Part shown: piece by piece, positions 1 through 6,506 of the stretch
Position numbering within the stretch: position 1 is the first letter of the stretch
How the letters are laid out: each line of letters starts with the position of its first letter
Assembly (NCBI GenBank): GCA_003731675.1
Contig: RCNQ01000069.1
Coordinates: forward strand, 1 to 9,877
Source: Bacteroidetes/Chlorobi group bacterium ChocPot_Mid
GTDB lineage: Bacteria; Bacteroidota; Ignavibacteria; Kapaibacteriales; UBA2268
Direction: 5' to 3'
DNA: 9,877 nucleotides
The notes under the pieces: generated by a model
The model's input: only the letters and a program-made list of their open reading frames with translations
What the model was told of the DNA's origin: nothing
The model's database searches: none
Position numbers and translations under genes: made by a program

Positions 1-1315
1 ACTTTTTCAGATTCGCTCTTTGAGCAACACCGAATCTGTGCTGTTCGTCAATGATTACAAATCCGAGCTTATTGTATTCAATATCAGTTTCCAATAAGGC
101 ATGAGTACCGATTATTATATTAGTTTTTCCAGTTGATATATCTTCCAAAATATTTGCTCTGATTTTCTTTTTTTGTCCGCCTAATAATAGTACTATCTGC
201 AAATCTGTATCTTTTAATAGTCCTTTAATTGTGTTGAAATGTTGTTCTGCAAGTATCTCGGTTGGAGCCATTATTGCCGTCTGGCATCCATTGTCAATAG
301 CTACAAGCATATTTAATATCGCCACAATAGTCTTTCCTGAACCGACGTCACCTTGAAGCAACCTGTTCATAGGTCTGCCACTTTGAAAATCATTGGCTAT
401 TTCTTTGATAACTTTTTTTTGGTCATTTGTTAATTCAAAAGGGAGAGAATCATATAATTTTCTTGCTCGGGGACTTTTGGGATTCATTACATATCCATTT
501 TCCTTAACCTTAACTTTATTCTGTCTCATAGCAAGAAAAAGTTGAAAATAAAATATCTCTTCAAATTTCATTCTTCTTTTTGAAATTGCAATATCATCGT
601 GCGAGTTTGGAAAATGCAGATTTCTGATTGTATCTTTCTTTGTTGGAAAATTTTCATGCTTCAAAATATAATCAGGTAGTGTCTCTGTAATCTTATTAAT
701 TTCACTTTCAAGGACATTAGCCATGACATTCCTTAAAGATTTCATTGTCCATCTTGCATTTCTCAATGCCTGAGACATTCTGTAAATAGGCATTATCCCA
801 CCAGACCTGTATAATTTCTCATCTTCCTCATCGAATTTTTCAATTTCAGGATGAGTAAAAATAATTTTCCCATAATCATCTAAAACAGGTTTACCACTTA
901 CAACTACATACTCTCCTTCATCATAAAATTTATTGTAATAATCAGTAAAATTCCAGAAAATAATATTTGCATAACCAGATTCATCGCTCAATTTAAGTTT
1001 AAGCATTTTCTTGTTCTTCCCCCATTTATGCTCTTTTTTTTCAATTATCTTAGCAATAAGAGTCGTTTCATTTTTCAAACTAAATGAGGAAAAATCATCA
1101 GGTTGAAATATCAAATTATCTTGTCTTAATCTGACTGACAACGCTTTTATATTTGAAACCAAATCCCTGTCAATATAGTCTCTTGGAAAAAAATGGATTA
1201 AATCATAACAAGTGTTAATGCCACATTCCGATAAAGCTTTGGCTTTAACCGGACCAACACCTTTTATGTATTGCAATTCACTAATATTTTCTTTATTTTT
1301 TTCTTTGTTTTTCAA
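1..1315 (-). CDS. recG: ATP-dependent DNA helicase RecG, C-terminus cut by window edge
   Basis: RecG is a superfamily 2 helicase that remodels stalled replication forks and Holliday junctions. The first 438 codons are visible; family members usually have about 700, so most of the second helicase lobe lies outside the window. Near the N-terminus is a helix-hairpin-helix-like stretch (LQYIKGVGPVKAKAL), followed by the wedge/OB-fold region (about residues 60-170). Walker A is GDVGSGKT at 322-329, then motif Ia (MAPTEILAEQH), TGKTNIIIGTHALL, and the DEQH box at 423-426 followed by RFGVAQR, all typical of RecG. An in-frame stop at 1331-1333 bounds the reading frame upstream. No ATG or GTG lies between that stop and the conserved region, so TTG at 1313-1315 is the best start; no Shine-Dalgarno sequence is seen. 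It lies 20 bases after the glycosyltransferase stop and is probably co-transcribed with it. Identity is very secure; the exact start is less so. Confidence 0.95.
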   Translation of the reverse strand, partial: MKNKEKNKENISELQYIKGVGPVKAKALSECGINTCYDLIHFFPRDYIDRDLVSNIKALSVRLRQDNLIFQPDDFSSFSLKNETTLIAKIIEKKEHKWGKNKKMLKLKLSDESGYANIIFWNFTDYYNKFYDEGEYVVVSGKPVLDDYGKIIFTHPEIEKFDEEDEKLYRSGGIMPIYRMSQALRNARWTMKSLRNVMANVLESEINKITETLPDYILKHENFPTKKDTIRNLHFPNSHDDIAISKRRMKFEEIFYFQLFLAMRQNKVKVKENGYVMNPKSPRARKLYDSLPFELTNDQKKVIKEIANDFQSGRPMNRLLQGDVGSGKTIVAILNMLVAIDNGCQTAIMAPTEILAEQHFNTIKGLLKDTDLQIVLLLGGQKKKIRANILEDISTGKTNIIIGTHALLETDIEYNKLGFVIIDEQHRFGVAQRANLKK

Positions 1316-1335
1316 AATATTAACAGGTAATTATT

Positions 1336-2187
1336 TTACTTACTTTTATAAAAATAACCATCAATGAAAGCTTTAAAAGTTATTTTTAAATTATCAGTAT
1401 TATGACATCTAAAAAGCCATTTAATAAAATACCCAATAGGTCGGAATAATCTGACAGCAAGATTCCCATGTATAACATCTATTGCAATGATGTTTCTGAT
1501 TATATAATAATGTTTCCAATCGAATTTTTCGCGTAAATCAGAAACCGGTAGCTTTCTGTGGCTTTTTGCATCTCTCACTATATAAATGTCAAATCCAGAT
1601 TTTTTTGCTCTTATAAAAAATTCAGTATCATCACCATAAATAAAAAAATTCTTTTCTGGTAAACCGATTTTTTCAATAAGACTCCGATGAAATATTGGAC
1701 CTTCAAAAGTTATTCCTTCAGCAGAAATATATTCTTCTACAATATCTTTATTTGTTAAAATACTTTGCCAAAGTGATTTAAAAGGGTTTGTCAAATTAAA
1801 GTATTTGACATCATTTAAATAAGGAATATTTTCATTGCTATACCTTAATGGTGCATGAATTCTATTGTATGATATTTTTTGAATTAATTTTTCAAGACAA
1901 TTTAATTCGGGTATCACATCGTCATCCATAACCCAAATCCATTCCATGTTTAATTCGTATGCACTTTTGATGCCAGTGTATTGCCCTCCTGAACTTCCTG
2001 TATTTTCTTGCTCAATTACGAATAAATCTTTTTGTTGTGCAAGCCAGTTCCCTGTATAATCTAAGCTACCGTTATTCACAATAATAATTTTCTCTAATTT
2101 AATAGTTTGACTCCTAAGCGAGTTAATCAGTTCTTTTAATAACTCAATCCGATTATACGTTACAACAACAGCGCAAATATTATTCAT
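1336..2187 (-). CDS. Family 2 glycosyltransferase (GlfT2/rhamnosyltransferase-like)
   Basis: A 283-residue GT-A fold glycosyltransferase, expected to transfer a sugar from a nucleotide-sugar donor to a cell-surface glycan in the cytoplasm or at the inner membrane face. The N-terminus (ICAVVVTYNR) is the usual nucleotide-binding strand of family GT2. NTGSSGGQYTGI at 62-73 and the metal-binding MDDDV (acids 88-90) follow. FIYGDDTEFFIRA (183-194) resembles the acceptor/catalytic acidic motif of galactofuranosyl- and rhamnosyltransferases, and H210 in SHRKLP is a candidate metal ligand. There is no signal peptide or clear membrane helix, although the C-terminal part (about 240-275) is basic and aromatic. 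The start follows pgpH by 36 bases and has no clear Shine-Dalgarno sequence. No other polysaccharide genes are visible, so donor and acceptor cannot be named. The family assignment is secure; the substrate is unknown. Confidence 0.88.
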   Translation of the reverse strand: MNNICAVVVTYNRIELLKELINSLRSQTIKLEKIIIVNNGSLDYTGNWLAQQKDLFVIEQENTGSSGGQYTGIKSAYELNMEWIWVMDDDVIPELNCLEKLIQKISYNRIHAPLRYSNENIPYLNDVKYFNLTNPFKSLWQSILTNKDIVEEYISAEGITFEGPIFHRSLIEKIGLPEKNFFIYGDDTEFFIRAKKSGFDIYIVRDAKSHRKLPVSDLREKFDWKHYYIIRNIIAIDVIHGNLAVRLFRPIGYFIKWLFRCHNTDNLKITFKAFIDGYFYKSK

Positions 2188-2223
2188 TTCATCAACTAAT
2201 TAATTTAATCATTTAAATAATCA

Positions 2224-4440
2224 TCATTTCTTTTCTGCTGGGATTTCCTTATACTTTATTCTTTGGTGAGAAGAACCTAACAAACTCTTAACGCAAACAT
2301 CTTTGATTGTTTGTAATTCACTAAAAGTAATATTTGAATCATCAAATTGTCCATCGAGCATTCTTTCTTTTATATTTGAACTGATAATCTTATCGAGCTC
2401 ATCTTTACTCGAAATTTCCAGACGAGAAAGCGCTTCAGAGAAATCACAAATCATTACTATTGCTGTTTCTTTGCTGAAAGGTTTAGGTCCGGGGTATCTG
2501 TAATCCTGTTCATTAACAGTGCTTTTATCCTCAGCTTGTTCTAATGCTGTAGCATAAAAATGTTTGATTAAAGTTGTCCCGTGATGAGTGGGAATAAAAT
2601 CAATTATTCTTTGAGGCAAATTATATTCATGACCAAGTTTGACACCTTCAATGACATGCTGTTTGATAGCTTCAGCACTACTTTTAGGTAACATGGAATC
2701 ATGTTTGTTCTGATTATCCAGTTGATTTTCAATGAATAATTCCGGCATAACAAGCTTCCCTATATCATGGAAATATGCTCCGACTTTTGCTAACAATGGA
2801 TTTGCATTAATTGCCGATGCGCATCTTTCAGCAAGAGATGCCATTGATAAAACATGTTGATAAGTACCAGGAGCAATTTCATTCAACTTAACCAATAATG
2901 GATGATTTAATTTATCAAACTCCTGTAATCTAAAATCAGTTGTTATTCTAGTATATTTTTCAATTAGAATAAGTAAGCCAAAAGTAATCAATGGGGATAC
3001 AAATGAATTAATTGATGCCATAGCCAGTTGATTTAACATTGGCATCAAATCAGCGGCTCTTTCCAAATTAATGGAAGCAATTCCAATAATAAAAGATATC
3101 AAAATAAATAATATTGATTGGAACATCTGTGTTCTGTTCTGGATGTCACGTACAGTATAAGCGGCTATAGTTCCTGTGAATAATAAAATTAATCCGGTTG
3201 AATAATCATTTCCCCTGATTCCAGATGCCATTAAAGCCATAGCAACTGTTGTATAAAAAGCTGTTCGAGAATCGAATACTATTGCCGCAAGCATGGATAA
3301 TGAGGGTATTATTATTAAATATTCCACAGGTAATTTCGTTGGAATGGTTATCGTAAGCCAGGCAAAAAAAGCAGACAATATCAAAATCAATGAAATTATC
3401 CCTACTTGCAAATTATCGCTAAAAATCCTCTTCCGAATAAAAAATAAGTATAAAATCAGCACTGAATAAATGATAGCACTATGTCCGAAACCTCCGATAA
3501 AAGTCCAGAATGTATAAATAACATCTTTTTTCAATAACTTGGATTTTCTATAAGAAGTCAGTTTTTTTAATGTTGACTCAGTTACTGTTTCACCTTTAGC
3601 AATTATAGTCTCACCTTCTCTTACGATACCTTCATAACGTGATACAGCTTCCGCACTAACTTCTTTGTTACGTTCAGTCATATCTTTTGAAAAGATATAT
3701 TTGGGATGATTTAATACTTTAACAATCTCAATAGCAACTGTCAGACTTTTCTCATTCAGTTTATTTGATAAATACCTTTTTGCAACCAAGCTAATATTAT
3801 TGATATCGGTCAACAATTCTTTTTTAATAATCCTTTCGAAATTAGGTTCTGTTTGAATGGAAATTTCATTTTGAGAAAATGATGATATATTTTCATTTAT
3901 AAATCCATTCTGATAAACAATTTTCATTAATTCTTTAATACCAGAATAAATTTTTTGAATTTCTGCACTGCAGTTAGAAGCTCTCAATGTTATTAATTCA
4001 TTAAAAATCGGTTCAACCAAAATACCATTAGGTGACTTTAAAGAATCACTGCAAAATAAAATCATATTTTTATAAATTGCTTCTAAATGATTGTTACAAG
4101 TAAATTCAGCAGATTTGTCAACGAAAAATACAGGTAATGCCTTATCTCTGGCTTTATTAACTTCAATAAGATAATCATTATAATTCTTAAAAACAGGAAA
4201 TGTAAACTCAGCTACAACTTTTTGATTTGTCCACATATATCCGGGAACTGTCCTGTATTCCAGAGACTGGTCAGTATTTATGTCAATATGCATTGAAAAA
4301 AATACTGTGCAAATGATTGTTGTCAGCAACATTATCAAAACTTTGATATAATTCTTACTCTTTGGATTATCTTGTTCCTGATAATATTCCAAAGTCTGTT
4401 TATAGTGATAATGCTGAAAAAAGTTAGCTTTTCTTGCCAT
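2224..4440 (-). CDS. pgpH: PgpH-type membrane HD-domain phosphodiesterase (probably c-di-AMP)
   Basis: A 738-residue protein of the 7TM-receptor HD hydrolase (YqfF/PgpH) family. Characterised members hydrolyse cyclic di-AMP to pApA. Order: cytoplasmic N-tail, one membrane helix (about 32-50), a large extracytoplasmic domain (about 51-305, including YEGIVREGETIIAKGE at 269-284), about seven membrane helices (about 310-495), then the cytoplasmic HD domain. All expected metal ligands are present: H529, H558-D559 (HDIGK), H595, H619-H620 and D666 (ICDFSEALSR). An active enzyme is therefore expected. The ATG at 4440 has AGGA (4447-4450) six bases upstream, supporting this start. It heads a leftward cluster with the glycosyltransferase and recG, and is transcribed divergently from rsmE. 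C-di-AMP controls cell wall and osmotic balance in other bacteria, but no cyclase is visible here. The family is sure; the substrate is inferred from the family. Confidence 0.93.
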   Translation of the reverse strand: MARKANFFQHYHYKQTLEYYQEQDNPKSKNYIKVLIMLLTTIICTVFFSMHIDINTDQSLEYRTVPGYMWTNQKVVAEFTFPVFKNYNDYLIEVNKARDKALPVFFVDKSAEFTCNNHLEAIYKNMILFCSDSLKSPNGILVEPIFNELITLRASNCSAEIQKIYSGIKELMKIVYQNGFINENISSFSQNEISIQTEPNFERIIKKELLTDINNISLVAKRYLSNKLNEKSLTVAIEIVKVLNHPKYIFSKDMTERNKEVSAEAVSRYEGIVREGETIIAKGETVTESTLKKLTSYRKSKLLKKDVIYTFWTFIGGFGHSAIIYSVLILYLFFIRKRIFSDNLQVGIISLILILSAFFAWLTITIPTKLPVEYLIIIPSLSMLAAIVFDSRTAFYTTVAMALMASGIRGNDYSTGLILLFTGTIAAYTVRDIQNRTQMFQSILFILISFIIGIASINLERAADLMPMLNQLAMASINSFVSPLITFGLLILIEKYTRITTDFRLQEFDKLNHPLLVKLNEIAPGTYQHVLSMASLAERCASAINANPLLAKVGAYFHDIGKLVMPELFIENQLDNQNKHDSMLPKSSAEAIKQHVIEGVKLGHEYNLPQRIIDFIPTHHGTTLIKHFYATALEQAEDKSTVNEQDYRYPGPKPFSKETAIVMICDFSEALSRLEISSKDELDKIISSNIKERMLDGQFDDSNITFSELQTIKDVCVKSLLGSSHQRIKYKEIPAEKK

Positions 4441-4471
4441 GAGTTATCCTATTCAATTTCTAAATATTTGA

Positions 4472-4500
4472 ATTATAAAAATTATTTTACAAAGTATTAA
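4472..4500 (-). promoter_or_regulatory. Possible promoter for the pgpH cluster
   Basis: Read on the minus strand, TATAAT (4472-4477) lies about 32 bases upstream of the pgpH start. Seventeen bases further upstream is TTAATA (4495-4500), a 4-of-6 match to TTGACA. The region is very AT-rich, so chance matches are likely, and many Bacteroidota use a different consensus. Offered only because the divergent 152-base gap must contain a promoter for this side. Confidence 0.25.
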
Positions 4501-4529
4501 ATTATGAAATTTTATTTTAATATTATGCT

Positions 4530-4537
4530 TAATTTTG
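4530..4537 (+). promoter_or_regulatory. Possible -7 promoter element for rsmE
   Basis: TAATTTTG matches the Bacteroidota -7 consensus TAnnTTTG and sits 55 bases before the rsmE ATG. No convincing -33 TTTG or TTG lies at the usual distance. The rest of the 4441-4592 intergenic region shows no gene, hairpin terminator or repeat. Confidence 0.3.
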
Positions 4538-4592
4538 CTCAAATTAATAAAAACTTTAAAAAAATATGAAAAATAAGGTTGATTAAGATATT

Positions 4593-5633
4593 ATGGAATG
4601 TATATATGTCTCTGACTTTAAATTGGGCTTAGAAAATTTTCAACTTGAGCATAGTTATATCAGACATTTAAAAGCTCTTAGATTGACAATTGGTCAAAAA
4701 ATTATGTTTACAAATGGTAACGGAGTTTCGGGGATTTGTATATTAAATGAGATAAGTAAAAATTTTTATAAATTCATAACTGAAAAGTATTTACATGATT
4801 TTGGCGAATTACCGGTTAAATTTGGTTTAGCAATTGGTTTACTTTCTGACCGAAACAGATTTGAATTTGCTCTTGAAAAAGCAGTTGAACTTGGAGTTAC
4901 TGATTTCTATCCTTTGCTAACAAAATACAGCGAAAAGAAATCAATCAATAAAGAACGTTTACAAAGTAAAGCTATATCGGCATTGGAGCAATGTAAACGA
5001 TCGAAGTTAATCAATATCCATGAGCCAATTGAATTGAAAAAAATATTTAGTCATCCTGAGCCTGTCGAAGGAAGTCATCCTGAGCCTGTCGAAGGACATG
5101 AGCCTGTCGAAGGACGTCATCCTGAGCCTGTCGAAGGATGTCATCCTGAGCCTGTCGAAGGACATGAGCTTGTCGAAGGACGTCATCCTGAGCCTGTCGA
5201 AGGACGTCATCCTGAGCTTGTCGAAGGATGTCATCCTGAGCTTGTCGAAGGATGTCATCCTGAGCTTGTCGAAGGACATGAGCCTGTCGAAGGATGTCAT
5301 CCTGAGCTTGTCGAAGGACATGAGCTTGTCGAAGGACGTCATCCTGAGCTTGTCGAAGGACATGAGCCTGTCGAAGGATGTAACTCCATTTTACCAGACT
5401 ATGAAAAAATCATACTCGCAGACGAGAACGGGGATAATCCTGATTCAATCACATCATTGAATTCAACTTTATGCTTTGTTGGACCGGAAGGTGGATTCTG
5501 TTCGGAAGAAATCGAAATGATTAAAAAAACAGGTAAAACCATCTGCTGGAATTTGGGCAACCGACGACTTAGAGCAGAAACTGCAGGGATAAGTATTTTG
5601 TCATTTGCTTCTTTGAAAATTACATCTTTTTAA
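4593..5633 (+). CDS. rsmE: 16S rRNA m3U1498 methyltransferase RsmE with in-frame repeat insertion
   Basis: RsmE uses S-adenosylmethionine to methylate N3 of U1498 in 16S rRNA. The N-terminal PUA-like domain (about 1-70) contains the typical HSYIRHLKALRLTIGQKI stretch. The SPOUT methyltransferase domain begins around 76 and contains SDRNRFEFALEKAVELGV (85-102) and the helix with EQCKRS (132-137). The C-terminal trefoil-knot SAM-binding part is intact: FVGPEGGF (295-302) and LGNRRLRAETA (321-331). Between them, residues 153-262 are 15 tandem HPEPVEG/HELVEG-type units encoded by a DNA repeat. The family is usually about 235-250 residues long; this protein has 346, and removing the insert leaves 236. 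The insert falls after IELKKIF, where a surface loop precedes the strand EKIILADE. Frame and downstream motifs are preserved, so the enzyme is probably functional. The start ATG has only a weak AAGG upstream. Confidence 0.94.
   Translation: MECIYVSDFKLGLENFQLEHSYIRHLKALRLTIGQKIMFTNGNGVSGICILNEISKNFYKFITEKYLHDFGELPVKFGLAIGLLSDRNRFEFALEKAVELGVTDFYPLLTKYSEKKSINKERLQSKAISALEQCKRSKLINIHEPIELKKIFSHPEPVEGSHPEPVEGHEPVEGRHPEPVEGCHPEPVEGHELVEGRHPEPVEGRHPELVEGCHPELVEGCHPELVEGHEPVEGCHPELVEGHELVEGRHPELVEGHEPVEGCNSILPDYEKIILADENGDNPDSITSLNSTLCFVGPEGGFCSEEIEMIKKTGKTICWNLGNRRLRAETAGISILSFASLKITSF
5049..5378 (+). repeat. Tandem array of 15 short repeats inside rsmE
   Basis: Fifteen direct copies share the core GAGCCTGTCGAAGGA or GAGCTTGTCGAAGGA. 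Ten units have a 24-base period (linker codon AGT, CGT or TGT, then CATCCT before the core). Five have 18 bases, lacking the linker codon and the CCT codon. Long units begin near 5049, 5073, 5115, 5139, 5181, 5205, 5229, 5253, 5295 and 5337; short units begin at 5097, 5163, 5277, 5319 and 5361. Both lengths are multiples of three, so the rsmE frame continues. Where a long unit is followed by TG, CATCCT and AGGATG form an inverted repeat around the core. From general knowledge, related CTTCGACAAGCTCAGG-type repeats are abundant and dispersed in many environmental bacterial genomes, mostly between genes. Confidence 0.97.
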
Positions 5634-5752
5634 ATTCAATTTTAAGAATATTAAGTAGTATCTTAATTTGCTAACTATCAAAAAATAAAAAAACTTAGCA
5701 ATACAATAAAACACAAATATCAAGATTTATTTTTTTATTTGTATAATTGTTT

Positions 5753-5760
5753 TATATTTG
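5753..5760 (+). promoter_or_regulatory. Probable -7 promoter element for the exported-protein unit
   Basis: TATATTTG is an exact match to the Bacteroidota -7 consensus TAnnTTTG. It lies about 20 bases before a structured leader and about 145 bases before the next gene. A TTTG at 5738-5741 is closer (11 bases) than the usual 19-21-base spacing to a -33 element, so only the -7 half is convincing. Transcription would begin near 5766 and give a leader of about 140 bases. Confidence 0.45.
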
Positions 5761-5781
5761 TGAAGTTGATTTAAAGAAAAA

Positions 5782-5865
5782 GCCCTGCATCCCGAAAGTT
5801 ACAGAGCTTAATCCCTTTGGACATAAAGTCCAATAACAAAGTTAAAAAACTTTCGGGAAACAGGC
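5782..5865 (+). ncRNA. Candidate structured 5' leader (possible cis-regulatory RNA)
   Basis: The non-coding stretch between rsmE and the cysteine-rich protein gene folds well. TCCCGAAAGTT (5790-5800) is perfectly complementary to AACTTTCGGGA (5848-5858), giving an 11-bp stem. Just outside, CCTG (5784-5787) pairs with CAGG (5861-5864), with G5782-C5865 possible across a bulge. Inside, TTGGAC (5817-5822) pairs with GTCCAA (5828-5833) around a five-base loop. AACTTT (5848-5853) can instead form a local hairpin with AAAGTT (5838-5843) across an AAAA loop, and CTTTG (5815-5819) can pair with CAAAG (5837-5841). Mutually exclusive stems are typical of switches. It is downstream of a likely promoter and about 40 bases upstream of the ATG. 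I do not recognise a known riboswitch core. It could also be a stabilising leader or a transcription-factor target. Confidence 0.5.
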
Positions 5866-5905
5866 AAATAAATAAATATTTGTCCAAAATTTTGAGATGT
5901 GTTTT

Positions 5906-6481
5906 ATGAAAAAGTTATTTTTAACTACTGCATTTATTTTATTGCTCGGATTATTTGTTAATCCAAAAGCAATGTATGCTACTTGCCAGTGTCCAACAGA
6001 TATTCCACCAACGGATGTTGAATGGATTTCTGAAGGTTCTACAACAATTACCATTTACGATGATAATGGTCGTTCATGTACTTTTGAAGTATATTATTGT
6101 TGGAGATTGATTGGTGGATATCCGTCGCCAGCACCTGCAGCAATTGAAGTATTTATCTGTGATTATGACCAAATTGAGCCGTGTAATCCTAACTTTACAC
6201 TTTCTGTTTTTGGAATCAATGATAGGCTTTTATATTATATAATAGCCAATAATCCGGATGATTTGGATTGGATCGGACCACCATGTCCAATTACTGTACC
6301 AAATTATGCAGGTTATCTTTTTGGTTGTTACGATGGTAATAATCCTTGTGGTTCATCAGTTTATTGTGTACATAAATATAAAGTTTGCTATACCAATGGC
6401 GTTAGGACTGTAACAGAAGATGGTTGGGCACAAATCGGAGATTGCGTGGATTCTTGTACTGATGTTTGTCCAGGTCAGTAA
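5906..6481 (+). CDS. Small exported cysteine-rich protein, unknown function
   Basis: I do not recognise this family. From the ATG at 5906 it is 191 residues and starts with a textbook Sec signal peptide (MKKLFLTTAFILLLGLFVNP, likely cut after MYA). An upstream in-frame ATG at 5897 would add MCF before the charged signal start, so 5906 is preferred; neither has a strong Shine-Dalgarno sequence. The mature part holds 14 cysteines, an even number that suits disulfide bonding after export. They cluster at the start (TCQC) and end (GDCVDSCTDVC). The composition is rich in Pro, Tyr and acidic residues, with no recognisable catalytic motif. It lacks the T9SS sorting tail of the neighbouring protein, so periplasm or outer surface is uncertain. 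It is preceded by a structured leader and followed after 25 bases by the propeller gene, suggesting one transcript. It is real by signal peptide, codon pattern and context; its role is unknown. Confidence 0.85.
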   Translation: MKKLFLTTAFILLLGLFVNPKAMYATCQCPTDIPPTDVEWISEGSTTITIYDDNGRSCTFEVYYCWRLIGGYPSPAPAAIEVFICDYDQIEPCNPNFTLSVFGINDRLLYYIIANNPDDLDWIGPPCPITVPNYAGYLFGCYDGNNPCGSSVYCVHKYKVCYTNGVRTVTEDGWAQIGDCVDSCTDVCPGQ

Positions 6482-6493
6482 ATAATAATTGGT

Positions 6494-6499
6494 AAGGAG
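6494..6499 (+). promoter_or_regulatory. Strong Shine-Dalgarno site for the propeller gene
   Basis: AAGGAG lies seven bases before the ATG at 6507 and fixes that start. It is one of the clearest ribosome binding sites in the window; most other genes here have weak or no such site. Confidence 0.8.
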
Positions 6500-6506
6500 A
6501 TAACTT

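Noticed and set aside
5007..5363. Minus-strand reading frame of 118 codons made of SFDKLRMT repeats
   Set aside because: It is the antisense reading of the repeat array within rsmE. It lacks independent coding evidence and exists because the repeat has no stops in that frame.
5049..5378. CRISPR array
   Set aside because: The units are adjacent or separated by two bases, there are no unique spacers, and the array lies inside a coding sequence with no cas genes nearby.
5098..5460. Plus-strand reading frame of 120 codons made of VILSLSKD repeats
   Set aside because: It is an alternative frame of the same array overlapping rsmE, whose conserved domains on both sides fix the true frame.
5650..5701. 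Inverted repeats ATTAAG/CTTAAT (5650-5667) and TTGCTAA/TTAGCAA (5668-5701) as an rsmE terminator
   Set aside because: The stems are short and AT-rich, the second has a 20-base loop, and no T-tract follows. Such pairs are expected by chance at this base composition.
5782..5865. Cyclic di-GMP, cobalamin, TPP or fluoride riboswitch
   Set aside because: The conserved core sequences of these classes, as I know them, are not present; only the pairing pattern is supported.
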